DNA from: Paraplanobispora takensis
GTDB lineage: Bacteria; Actinomycetota; Actinomycetes; Streptosporangiales; Streptosporangiaceae
Direction of reading: 5' to 3'
Assembly (NCBI RefSeq): GCF_016863195.1
Contig: NZ_BOOK01000046.1
Span: 41,909-105,908, forward strand
Length of the DNA stretch: 64,000 nucleotides
Shown: positions 17,159 through 24,361 of the stretch, piece by piece
Layout: each line of letters starts with the position of its first letter
Numbering within the stretch: the first letter of the stretch is position 1
Made by a program: the position numbers and the translations under genes
Notes under the pieces: generated by a model
Seen by the model: the letters and a program-made list of their open reading frames with translations, nothing else
What the model was told of the DNA's origin: nothing
Database searches by the model: none

Positions 17159-17230
17159 ATGCGCATCCTCCGCGCCGCCGGCCCCTATGCCCGCGTGGAA
17201 GGCGGCGACTGCCGGGATGACGCCCCGTAG
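17159..17230 (+). other. Truncated 23-codon ORF divergent from MarR gene
   Basis: ATG at 17159 preceded by a consensus TAGGAGG ribosome site, then MRILRAAGPYARVEGGDCR and a stop at 17228-17230. It runs into the 3' end of the convergent WYL regulator. A strong ribosome site in front of so short a frame, placed where a MarR target normally sits, suggests a decapitated target gene. The original product cannot be identified. Confidence 0.4.
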
Positions 17231-18186
17231 CGGCCGGCGATCGCGGCGGCGCGGTCGCGCAGGGAGTCGCGCAACCACTGCGGGGTCAGGGCCTCCGCGT
17301 CCGTGCTGAGCTGCCACAGCGCCCATTCGGCGTGCCGGGGATCCTGGAAGGTCACCTCCAGGCGCAGCCAGCCGTCCGGGTCGGCCTCTTCGGCGCGGAC
17401 GGCCAGCGCGGTGCCCACCAGGTCCTCCCGCCGCGCCGGGTCCACCCGTACCAGCACGGCGACCTGGTCGCCGCCGGTCCGGAACCGCGTGCTGCGCTCC
17501 TGCCAGGCCCGGTCCAGATCGACCCGGTCCGGCCGCTGCGCGGGCTCGGCGAGCTCCTCGGCGGCCAGGACCCGCGACAGCCGGTAGGTGCGGTCCGCGC
17601 CGGACCTCGTGGCCAGCAGGTAGCCCCGGTCGCGTACGGTGACCAGGCCGATCGGGTCCACCGTGCGCCACTCCGGGCTCCGGTCGGCGGCCGCGTAGTG
17701 GATGCGCAGCCTGTGTCCGGCGACCACCGCGCGCAGGACCTCGGCCACTATGGCGTCGGGCACCTCCTCATCGACCAGCCGACGCGACAGCAGGTCGGTC
17801 TCCGGGTCGATGAGCAGTCGCTCGGCCGCGCCGGCCGCGGTGCCCCGATAGCTTTCCGGCAGCGCGTCGACCACCTTGAGCATCGCCGAAGCGAGCGCCG
17901 AGCCGAGGCCGAACGCCTGCGCGCCGCGCCGGGATCCGGCGACCAGCAGGGCCAGGGCCTCGTCGGGGTTCAGCCCGGTGAGCTCGGTCCGGAAACCGGG
18001 CAGCAACGCGAACCCGCCGTGCCGGCCGCGTTCGGCGTAGACCGGGGCGCCGGCTGCGGACAACGCCTCGATGTCGCGCAGCACGGTGCGGGTGGAGACC
18101 TCAAGCTCGCGGGCCAGCGCGGCCGCGGACAGCCGGCCGTGCTGCCGCAGCAGCAGCACCAGCGAGACCAACCGGTCGGCGCGCAT
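17185..18186 (-). CDS. HTH_11/WYL-domain transcriptional regulator
   Basis: A 333-residue YafY-type regulator. The DeoR-like helix-turn-helix (RLSAAALARELEVSTRTVLR) is followed by DIEALSAAGAPVYAERG, then a WYL domain around IHYAAADRSPEWRTVDPIGL and YLLATRSGADRTYRLSRV, and a WCX-like C-terminal extension. It is divergent from RidA with a clear palindrome in the 130-base gap, so it probably controls itself and ridA-like gene. Effectors of this class are mostly unknown. Confidence 0.88.
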   Translation of the reverse strand: MRADRLVSLVLLLRQHGRLSAAALARELEVSTRTVLRDIEALSAAGAPVYAERGRHGGFALLPGFRTELTGLNPDEALALLVAGSRRGAQAFGLGSALASAMLKVVDALPESYRGTAAGAAERLLIDPETDLLSRRLVDEEVPDAIVAEVLRAVVAGHRLRIHYAAADRSPEWRTVDPIGLVTVRDRGYLLATRSGADRTYRLSRVLAAEELAEPAQRPDRVDLDRAWQERSTRFRTGGDQVAVLVRVDPARREDLVGTALAVRAEEADPDGWLRLEVTFQDPRHAEWALWQLSTDAEALTPQWLRDSLRDRAAAIAGRYGASSRQSPPSTRA

Positions 18187-18206
18187 CCGAAAACGCTACA
18201 GGAATA

Positions 18207-18225
18207 CACGACACAGGATGTCGTG
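18207..18225. promoter_or_regulatory. Operator of WYL regulator
   Basis: CACGACA-CAGGA-TGTCGTG, a perfect 7-5-7 inverted repeat, 21 bases upstream of the WYL regulator start. The core CAGGATGT recurs in the operator of the second WYL gene in this window (60785-60811). Confidence 0.65.
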
Positions 18226-18316
18226 ATTTGCCGGGAGGCTTGGCAGCACGACGTCGGAGATCGCGGCTGCCGAGCCGACGGACGTACGTGATGCCGATGA
18301 ACCGAATGGAGCTGAT

Positions 18317-18718
18317 ATGGCGATGGAGCGAACGGCGGTCAACCCGTGGGCGTGGTCGGTGGATCTGGGCTACAACCAGGGCGAGGTCGTCTCCGGGCAC
18401 ACCCGGACCCTGTACTGCGCCGGGCAGACCGCGATGAGCGGCGACGGCAAGCCCCAGCACGCCGATGACATGGCGGCGCAGCTGGCGCTGAGCCTCGACA
18501 ACCTGGAGGCCGTGCTCGGCGAGGCCGGCATGTCCCTGGCGAACCTCGTCCGGCTCAACGTCTACACCACCGACGTCGACCGGCTCTTCGAGCACTACGG
18601 CGTGCTGGCGGCGCGGCTGGGCGCGGCCGGGGCGGCGCCGTCCACCACGATGCTCGGGGTGACACGGCTGGCGATCCCCGACCTGATGGTCGAGCTTGAG
18701 GGGACCGCCGTCGCCTGA
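18317..18718 (+). CDS. RidA/YjgF-family protein
   Basis: A 133-residue RidA-family protein, many of which hydrolyse reactive enamine/imine intermediates. It contains TLYCAGQTAMSGDGKPQ, MAAQLALSLDNLEAVLGEAG and LVRLNVYTTDVDRLFEHYG, the last holding the conserved arginine. The C-terminal LMVELEGTAVA replaces the usual IEIEAIA. It is divergent from a WYL regulator that likely controls it. Confidence 0.9.
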   Translation: MAMERTAVNPWAWSVDLGYNQGEVVSGHTRTLYCAGQTAMSGDGKPQHADDMAAQLALSLDNLEAVLGEAGMSLANLVRLNVYTTDVDRLFEHYGVLAARLGAAGAAPSTTMLGVTRLAIPDLMVELEGTAVA

Positions 18719-18832
18719 TGCGGCCTCACCGCCTCCGGCAGGACCGCCGGAGGCGGCACGGGCAGCAGGCGGGTGCTCTCCGGTGCCCGCAACGGTGACA
18801 ATCGGCGTCCGCGGCTGCGACCCGCGCAGGGA

Positions 18833-19711
18833 TCAGTTCCCGCGGCAGATGACGAAGCGTGGGAAAGGATGCGAGCCGAGCCGGTCGCCGACCTCGTCGA
18901 CGGCTTTGCGGATCTCCATCAGGTCGGCGACGGTCATCTCCAGGGGCGGTTCGTCCGGCTGGTAGGTGGTGCGGATCGGATAGTCGACGCCGGGGCGTGT
19001 CGTCATCTCGATGTGGCAGCCGAGGACGTGGGTGACGGGCCGGGCGGCGGCGAAGTCGATCAGCCGGTCGACGGTGCGCGTGAAGGCGTGCCAGTCCTGG
19101 ATGTAGAGCCTGCCGGGATAGACGGTGTCCCCGGTCAGCAGGAAACCGGTGTGCGGGTCGTAGAACGTCACGGCCGCCTCGTGGTGGCCGGGGGTGGCCA
19201 GGCACTCCAGCACCCGGCCACCGCCCAGATCGACCCGGGCGACGCGGCCGGGATCGGCGTCGAAGCCGAAGTACGGCCACGCGGAGTCCTTGTGAGCCCC
19301 CACGACCAGGGTGTCCGGACGGTCCGCGAACTGGGAATCGCCGGCGATGTGGTCGCCGTGGGCGTGAGTGTGCAGGACGAGCAGGCGGTAGCCGTCACGG
19401 GGATGGCGGGCGAGCCAGCTGCCGATGAGGTCGTCGACCACGTCCCGCAGGGGGAAGAACCGGGCCGACTCGGTCGCGCCCGTGTCCAGCAGGACGGCCT
19501 GGCCGGCGCCGAACAGCAGGAACAGGAAGGGCGCCTCGTAGTTGATCGCCTTGTTCTGCCGCAGTACGAACGTGTGCTCGTCGTAGGCGTACACCTGGAT
19601 GTCGGGGTCGGTGTTGTGCTTGGCCGACGGGGAGCCGTGGATCCACGCCACGTCGAAGGTCCGGGGCCGGGGCGGCTCGGAGGCGAAAACGATCGTTTCC
19701 AGGGTTCCCAT
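18833..19711 (-). CDS. Metallo-beta-lactamase fold hydrolase
   Basis: A 292-residue hydrolase. The zinc motif is HTHAHGDHIAGDSQF near residue 110; further ligands are in TPGHHEAAVTFYD and LTGDTVYPG, and HVLGCHIEM supplies the last histidine. The ATG at 19711 follows GGAGGTAGCCCC. The substrate is unknown; an N-terminal stretch DEHTFVLRQNKAINYEAPF is shared with actinomycete relatives annotated only as MBL fold. Confidence 0.88.
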   Translation of the reverse strand: MGTLETIVFASEPPRPRTFDVAWIHGSPSAKHNTDPDIQVYAYDEHTFVLRQNKAINYEAPFLFLLFGAGQAVLLDTGATESARFFPLRDVVDDLIGSWLARHPRDGYRLLVLHTHAHGDHIAGDSQFADRPDTLVVGAHKDSAWPYFGFDADPGRVARVDLGGGRVLECLATPGHHEAAVTFYDPHTGFLLTGDTVYPGRLYIQDWHAFTRTVDRLIDFAAARPVTHVLGCHIEMTTRPGVDYPIRTTYQPDEPPLEMTVADLMEIRKAVDEVGDRLGSHPFPRFVICRGN

Positions 19712-19814
19712 GGGGCTACCTCCGTGAGCGGCCTCGTCGTCGCAAGGCTCTGCGGTCCCACGGCAAATCGTAATGGAGTGAGTAACTCCCCCGGATATCC
19801 CCGGCTCAGAGGAG

Positions 19815-20303
19815 GTGGGCGGATACCAGTTCGCTCTGCGCGGCGCCGTCGCGGGAGAAGCCGCGCTGCGGGCGCTTCGCGAGGCGGTGCAGCGGTTCGA
19901 CCGGTTCGATCCCGGGCCGTGCGCCTTCGCCGGTAGGGCGATACGCGATCCGAAGACCTTCGCGGCGGGGTGGGGCAAGGAGCGCAGGGCCGAGCACATC
20001 GTCGTGCGCAGCGCTTTCACACAGGCGCTGTGGGAGCTCTGCACCGGCGCGGTCGTCGTCTACCGGGGGATGGCGTTGCGGGGTCCGCTGGAGTCGAGGC
20101 CCGTCTCCCCGGTGTCCGCGACGTTCTCCGGTCAGGTGGCCGAGGCCCATTTCGACGCGCCGGAGACCGCTGCCGGGGCGCTGTCGCGGCAGCGGCTGAC
20201 AGTGGAGCGTCTGTTCATGACATTTCTGGAGTCCTCCGCGATGAACGAGAGGTACCTGGAGGCGGAGGTGCCGCTGTTCGCGGACCCGTCGCAGGTGATC
20301 TAG
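19815..20303 (+). CDS. Putative ADP-ribosyltransferase-like protein
   Basis: A 162-residue orphan protein. Three spaced motifs fit the R-S-E class of ADP-ribosyltransferases: VVVYRGM (Arg), SATFSGQVAEAHF (Ser-x-Thr/Ser core) and ERYLEAEVPLF (Glu-x-Glu). The N-terminal half is basic and helical and unrecognised. The only in-frame start is a GTG at 19815 that sits inside the AGAGGAGG stretch, so translation initiation is unusual or the gene is 5'-truncated. No signal peptide is seen, so any target is probably intracellular. It converges with the BtrH-like gene with 4 bases of overlap. Assignment rests on motifs only. Confidence 0.45.
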   Translation: MGGYQFALRGAVAGEAALRALREAVQRFDRFDPGPCAFAGRAIRDPKTFAAGWGKERRAEHIVVRSAFTQALWELCTGAVVVYRGMALRGPLESRPVSPVSATFSGQVAEAHFDAPETAAGALSRQRLTVERLFMTFLESSAMNERYLEAEVPLFADPSQVI

Positions 20304-21316
20304 CCCAGAGGGCCCGGGGCCGCCGGCGGGAGCTGCAACCGACGCAGCGTCCGCATGGCGTCCCTCTCGATGCGCGAAAGATCGTGGAGGATGGCGCCGG
20401 CCTGCTCCAGATACCCCGCCTCGCCGCTCTCTCCAGCCTTCGTGATCAAGGTGGACACCTCCGTCCACAGCACGGCGGCCTCGGCGTACAGCCGGTGACC
20501 GGCGCGGAGGTCGTCATCGTCGATCAGCCGGGTGCACTCATCGAGGAAGTCGCGGTAGAGGGCGCGGAACAGGGCGCCGCCGGTGCCGCCCCTCTCCATG
20601 AGGAGGGCGGCCTGCGGCAGGTCGTGTCGCGGCTCACCGGCGCGCAGCAGCCATCGGGGCACCTGCTTGCCGGCCTTCTCGATGCCGCGGTGGCCCAGGT
20701 TCGCGATGGGCGCGGCGAGGAAGGCCTCGGCGCAGTCCTTGATGGCGGGGACGATCCGGTCCTGCCAGGAAAGCGGGTGAGCGGGCAGCGTGATGGTGAA
20801 GGATCGGTTCCTGGCGGTCATCGGACCGCGTTCGGCCCGCGCCATGGCGAGGCCGGCCCGGCTGGTGCGCACCGCTCCCCCCTGCTGGCCGGTGTCCACC
20901 AGGTAGGCCTCGTGCTCGTCGTAGCCGTACATGGCGACGATATGACCGCCGAAGTGCACCTTGGAGCGGAAGTAGTCCAGGTGGTAGCAGTCGAGCTGGA
21001 GGCCGACCGGCCGGCCTGCGTCGACGGGGGCGGCCGCGTTCTGCCACGCCTTGCGCGGCGAGGTGGTCTCCTCGACCGTCAGCGCCAGCCCCAGTCTGGC
21101 GGCCAGGTTCCTGGTGAGCTCGAAAGGCTTGACGCGGCCTCCGAGAAAGGGGAACTCCATGCCCCTGCCGTCCCAATAGACGAAGGACAGGCCCGAGCCC
21201 AGTCCGAACAGCATGGGCTCCGACAGGTCGAGCCCCTCATGCCGCAACAGCACTCCCAGCGCCGTCGTCTCGCAGTGGTGCATGCCGCGGGCCTCGACGT
21301 CCTTCACGATGCTCAT
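20300..21316 (-). CDS. BtrH N-terminal domain / DUF4872 protein
   Basis: A 338-residue protein. Residues 10-140 match the BtrH N-terminal domain (papain-like fold with MHHCETTALGVLLRHEG, which holds the Cys, and the His in FGGHIVAMYGYDEHEAYLVD). The C-terminal half is helical and fits DUF4872. BtrH in butirosin synthesis transfers an acyl chain from a carrier protein to an amine, so acyl or amide transfer is a reasonable guess, but there is no carrier protein gene nearby. The start is ATG at 21316. Confidence 0.75.
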   Translation of the reverse strand: MSIVKDVEARGMHHCETTALGVLLRHEGLDLSEPMLFGLGSGLSFVYWDGRGMEFPFLGGRVKPFELTRNLAARLGLALTVEETTSPRKAWQNAAAPVDAGRPVGLQLDCYHLDYFRSKVHFGGHIVAMYGYDEHEAYLVDTGQQGGAVRTSRAGLAMARAERGPMTARNRSFTITLPAHPLSWQDRIVPAIKDCAEAFLAAPIANLGHRGIEKAGKQVPRWLLRAGEPRHDLPQAALLMERGGTGGALFRALYRDFLDECTRLIDDDDLRAGHRLYAEAAVLWTEVSTLITKAGESGEAGYLEQAGAILHDLSRIERDAMRTLRRLQLPPAAPGPLG

Positions 21317-21460
21317 GCGTCGTTCTCCTCATGCTGAGGCGGCGGACGGCCGCACCGCCCGCCCGTGCCCGGCACCTTTACCGGGGGCCGCTGGAAGGAG
21401 CATGAGGCCTCCCCCGGTGGGAGAGTCCAGCCGCGGGGCGGCCGGCCGTCGGCGCGGGCG

Positions 21461-21518
21461 CCTGACGACGGGCGGACGCACACCGGCGGGAGCCGGCTGC
21501 GATCCGCCCGTCGTCAGG
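21461..21518. terminator. 16-base perfect inverted repeat, likely terminator
   Basis: CCTGACGACGGGCGGA (21461-21476) pairs perfectly with TCCGCCCGTCGTCAGG (21503-21518); the 26-base loop can fold a small inner hairpin (CCGG-CGGGAG-CCGG). It lies 21 bases past the stop of the small secreted protein gene on the minus strand. No U-tract follows. The rest of 21317-21538 shows nothing else. Confidence 0.55.
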
Positions 21519-21538
21519 TCAGGCACCGGATGTGCGCG

Positions 21539-21769
21539 TCACCAGTTGTAGACGATGTCGCCGTTGCTGTTGGCCATCTTGAAGGTTCCGTCTCCCTGGT
21601 CGATCACGCACCCGAAGCCGCCGTCCCCCGTCTCTCCGCAGAAGGTGGCGGCGGCGGCCGGACCCGCCGCGGCGACCCCGCCGCCCACGAGGACGCCGGC
21701 GGCGATGACGGCGACCGCGAGCCTTCTGACCCGCCTGCGGCCCTGCCCGGTGGTGGTGTCCTGCTGCAT
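21539..21769 (-). CDS. Small secreted Cys-containing protein
   Basis: A 75-residue protein starting at ATG 21769, 7 bases after GGGAG. A twin-Arg-rich N-region (RRRVRR), a hydrophobic stretch AVAVIAAGVLVGGGVAAAG and an AAAA cleavage site form a clear signal peptide. The mature part is only about 34 residues: ATFCGETGDGGFGCVIDQ, then KMANSNGDIVYNW, with two cysteines that can form one disulfide. The function is unknown; such tiny secreted proteins are frequent in Streptosporangiaceae. Confidence 0.7.
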   Translation of the reverse strand: MQQDTTTGQGRRRVRRLAVAVIAAGVLVGGGVAAAGPAAAATFCGETGDGGFGCVIDQGDGTFKMANSNGDIVYNW

Positions 21770-21884
21770 GGCTGACTCCCTTATTGCCGATGGATTGTCG
21801 GTCACAGGGGTTCGTAGCGGCCGCCCGGCCGGATTGCATCATCGCCGGGCGGCCTCACCTCGACACAGCCGGACGCGGCGTCCG

Positions 21885-22109
21885 TCACCTGTGGTCGTTC
21901 TCGGTCAGCGGCACGACGTAGGCCCGGCGCTCGCAGATCAGGCCGTCGCGCACCACGAACACCTCGCCCATCGCGGCGCGCATCACGGTGCCGTCCTTCT
22001 GGAGTGCTTCGAGGGTCATCTCCGCCATGACGACGTCGTTCTCCTCGACCATCCGTGTGATCTCCACCTTCGGGGGGACGCCGACCGGATCCGGCCCTTC
22101 GGTGTCCAC
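21885..22109 (-). pseudogene. NTF2/SnoaL-like protein, N-terminally truncated
   Basis: 74 codons from a GTG. PKVEITRMVEENDVVMAEMT, then AAMGEVFVVRDGLICERRAY and VVPLTEN match the second half of nuclear-transport-factor-2-like proteins. The first about 50 residues (helical entrance and first strands) are missing; the frame upstream runs directly into the DUF5997 stop. Likely a remnant. Confidence 0.6.
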
Positions 22110-22130
22110 CGGTCAGTCGGCGCCGGCCGG

Positions 22131-22496
22131 CTAGCGCTCCTTGAGGCGCTGCGCCTCCTTGCGCACCTCGGCCTGGACCGACCGCTCGCGCTGCAGCCAC
22201 TCGGGGTTCTCCGCCTTGATGGCGTCGATCTCGGCGGTGGTGAGCGGCCCGGTGACGCCGCCCCTGGCCAGGCCCGAGTTGGAGACGCCCAGCTTCGCTG
22301 CGACGACCTGCCTGGGGTGCGGCCCGTTGCGCCGCAGATCGGCAAGCCAGGCCGGCGGGGCGGCCTGCAGCGCGTTCAGCTCGTCCCTGGAGACCACTCC
22401 CTCCTGGAACTCGGCGGGAGTGGCCGAGAGGAGGACACCCAGCTTCTTGGCCGCGGTCGCGGGCTTCATCGTCTGGGTGGTCTTGAGCTTGGTCAT
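22131..22496 (-). CDS. DUF5997 family protein
   Basis: A 121-residue actinobacterial protein. It contains MKPATAAKKLGVLLSATPAE, PPAWLADLRRNGPHPRQVVA and AAKLGVSNSGLARGGVTGPL. The last stretch reads like a helix-turn-helix, so DNA binding is plausible. The C-terminal 35 residues are highly charged and probably a coiled coil. It is divergent, 54 bases away, from a protein consisting of only a LysR effector domain; the two are regularly neighbours in actinobacteria as far as I recall. Confidence 0.82.
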   Translation of the reverse strand: MTKLKTTQTMKPATAAKKLGVLLSATPAEFQEGVVSRDELNALQAAPPAWLADLRRNGPHPRQVVAAKLGVSNSGLARGGVTGPLTTAEIDAIKAENPEWLQRERSVQAEVRKEAQRLKER

Positions 22497-22550
22497 GGTG
22501 CCAAGGGTATGGCTCCGAGCCGCTTCCCCTGACATCGGTACTCTGGGGAG

Positions 22551-23264
22551 GTGACTGACAGGGAGTTCCGGCTGGCCTACGTGCCCGGGGTGACGCCCGC
22601 CAAATGGGCCGGCATCTGGGCCGAGCGCGTGCCCGAGGTGCCGCTGACCCTGATCTCCGTCGCCGCCGCCGAGGTGGTGGGGCTCCTGCACGAGGGCGGC
22701 GCCGACGCCGGGTTCGTGCGGCTGCCGGTGGAGCGCGAAGGGCTCAGCGTGATTCCTCTCTATGTCGAGACCACCATGGTCGTGGCGCCGAAGGATCACA
22801 TGGTGGCCGCCGCCGACGAGGTGACCGTCGCCGATCTCGCCGACGACGAGGTGTTCCACCCGATGGACGACACCCTCGGATGGACGGCCCCGCCGGGGCT
22901 GCCGGCCTTCACGCGCCCGGACACGACGGCGGAGGCGATCGAGCTGGTGGCGTCGGGGGCCGGGCTGCTGCTGGTCCCGCAGTCGCTGGCGCGCCTGTAC
23001 CACCGCAGGGATCTGATCTACCGGCCGGTCGTGGAGACGCCGCAGTCGCAGGTCGCGCTGGCCTGGCCCACGGAGGCGACGACCGAGCTGGTGGAGGACT
23101 TCATCGGCATCGTCCGCGGGCGTACGGCCAACAGCTCGCGGGGCCGTACTCCCGCGCCCGCCCCGGAGAAGGCGCGCAAGCAGCCGCGCAATCCCGCTCC
23201 GGGCGGGTCGGGCCGCCGGGGCGCGCAGACCGGCCGGGGCAGGAAGGGCCACCGGCCCCGCTGA
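22551..23264 (+). CDS. LysR-type substrate-binding domain protein without HTH
   Basis: A 237-residue protein. It begins directly with the first beta strand of a LysR effector domain (FRLAYVPGVTPAKWAGIWAE) and ends it at VALAWPTEATTELVEDFIGI. There is no N-terminal DNA-binding domain, and the GTG start at 22551 is close behind the divergent gene, so it was not lost to a wrong start. The last 45 residues are a basic Arg/Pro/Gly-rich tail that could bind nucleic acid. It likely partners with the divergent DUF5997 protein. Confidence 0.85.
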   Translation: MTDREFRLAYVPGVTPAKWAGIWAERVPEVPLTLISVAAAEVVGLLHEGGADAGFVRLPVEREGLSVIPLYVETTMVVAPKDHMVAAADEVTVADLADDEVFHPMDDTLGWTAPPGLPAFTRPDTTAEAIELVASGAGLLLVPQSLARLYHRRDLIYRPVVETPQSQVALAWPTEATTELVEDFIGIVRGRTANSSRGRTPAPAPEKARKQPRNPAPGGSGRRGAQTGRGRKGHRPR

Positions 23265-23300
23265 ACCGTCATTCCCGGCGACGGGGCCGGCGGGCGCGGG

Positions 23301-23747
23301 TCACGCCCGGTCCCCGACCGCTTCCGGCCGATCCCCTGCCTTCCGCGCCGCCAGGATGATGAGCACCCCGGAGACGGTCCCGGCGAAGAACGGGGAGGGC
23401 ACGAGAAGGACACCGCCCAGCAGGCACCAGACCGCCAGGCCCCAGCCGATCGCGGCGGGCACGGCCACCCCGCGTCCGGCGAGGTGCCAGACCAGGCAGC
23501 CCAGGAGGACCAGGGGTACCGAGAAGCTTGCCGGGCCGCCCCAGAAGACGGCCTGGTTCCGGAGGGACTCCACCGTCGGTACGGCGTCCCCGCGCGAGAG
23601 CACGAGCGGGACCGCCGCCCACATCCCCCGGTCCACCCAGCCGGCGACGTCCTGCCGGGCGATCAGCGTCAGCAGGGACAGGTGCCCCGCCCCCAGCACG
23701 AACATGATCCCGCTCGCCCAGCGGAGCAGTCGTTTTCCGGAGTTCAT
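23301..23747 (-). CDS. DUF6463-like four-helix membrane protein
   Basis: A 148-residue protein with four hydrophobic segments (WASGIMFVLGAGHLSLLTLI; SFSVPLVLLGCLVWHL; AIGWGLAVWCLLGGVLLV; ILIILAARK region). The family is unnamed in function. The start ATG at 23747 overlaps the stop of the DUF2867 gene (ATGA), placing it last in the operon with the FAH-MBL fusion. Confidence 0.75.
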   Translation of the reverse strand: MNSGKRLLRWASGIMFVLGAGHLSLLTLIARQDVAGWVDRGMWAAVPLVLSRGDAVPTVESLRNQAVFWGGPASFSVPLVLLGCLVWHLAGRGVAVPAAIGWGLAVWCLLGGVLLVPSPFFAGTVSGVLIILAARKAGDRPEAVGDRA

Positions 23748-24361
23748 CGTGAGCTCCCCTCCTCGCGGCCGGTCTCCGCGTGGCCGTGGTCGCGCCAGGC
23801 CCGCTCCCATTGCCTGGTCAGTGCCGGATAGACGACGAGATACCGGAAAGGCGCGATGGCGGCCATGTAGAGCCGCCCGAACCATCCGTTGGGCTTGACG
23901 AGGACGGCCATCCGCAGCTCGTGGTCGCCGTCCGCCCCCGGGGCCCAGCCGAGATGCATCACGGTGTGCACGGTCTTGTTCGCCAGCTCGCGTGCGGACT
24001 CCGTGTCGAGCTCGTAGACCGCTTCGAGGGGCATGCTCTCGTTGTCCGCGCCGCGGGGGGCGTCGCGGAGATCACCGGGCAGGCGGTCGCGGAGTGAGGC
24101 CACGCGCGCGCCGACGCCCGCCGACGGCGCGTCCCAGCGGAGGAGGGCGCCGAGCCTCCACCGGAGGGCGAACAGGAACCGCGACGGCCCGGACTGCCCG
24201 GCGAGTCCCCCGGCGGTCCGCATCGCCGCGAGCATCGCCGGGAAGTCGCCGGGCCCGGCTCCGGGGGTGCGGAAGGACCACACGTCCTCGACGGAGAAGT
24301 CGGGGGTGAGCTCGTGGATGCGCCACGGACGGGAAGTGTGCGCGCTCTTCGGCAGTCTCAC
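23744..24361 (-). CDS. DUF2867 domain protein
   Basis: A 205-residue soluble protein. IHELTPDFSVEDVWSFRTPG, later VYELDTESARELANKTVHTV and ELRMAVLVKPNGWFGRLYMA match DUF2867, a SRPBCC-like fold of unknown activity. The GTG start at 24361 follows AAAGGAG and overlaps the stop of the fusion gene (GTGA). It belongs to a three-gene operon with tight coupling. Confidence 0.82.
   Translation of the reverse strand: MRLPKSAHTSRPWRIHELTPDFSVEDVWSFRTPGAGPGDFPAMLAAMRTAGGLAGQSGPSRFLFALRWRLGALLRWDAPSAGVGARVASLRDRLPGDLRDAPRGADNESMPLEAVYELDTESARELANKTVHTVMHLGWAPGADGDHELRMAVLVKPNGWFGRLYMAAIAPFRYLVVYPALTRQWERAWRDHGHAETGREEGSSR

Noticed and set aside
20300..20303. Toxin-immunity pair of the ART-like and BtrH-like genes
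   Set aside because: The genes are convergent, of very different families, and BtrH-like proteins are enzymes; no evidence of immunity function.
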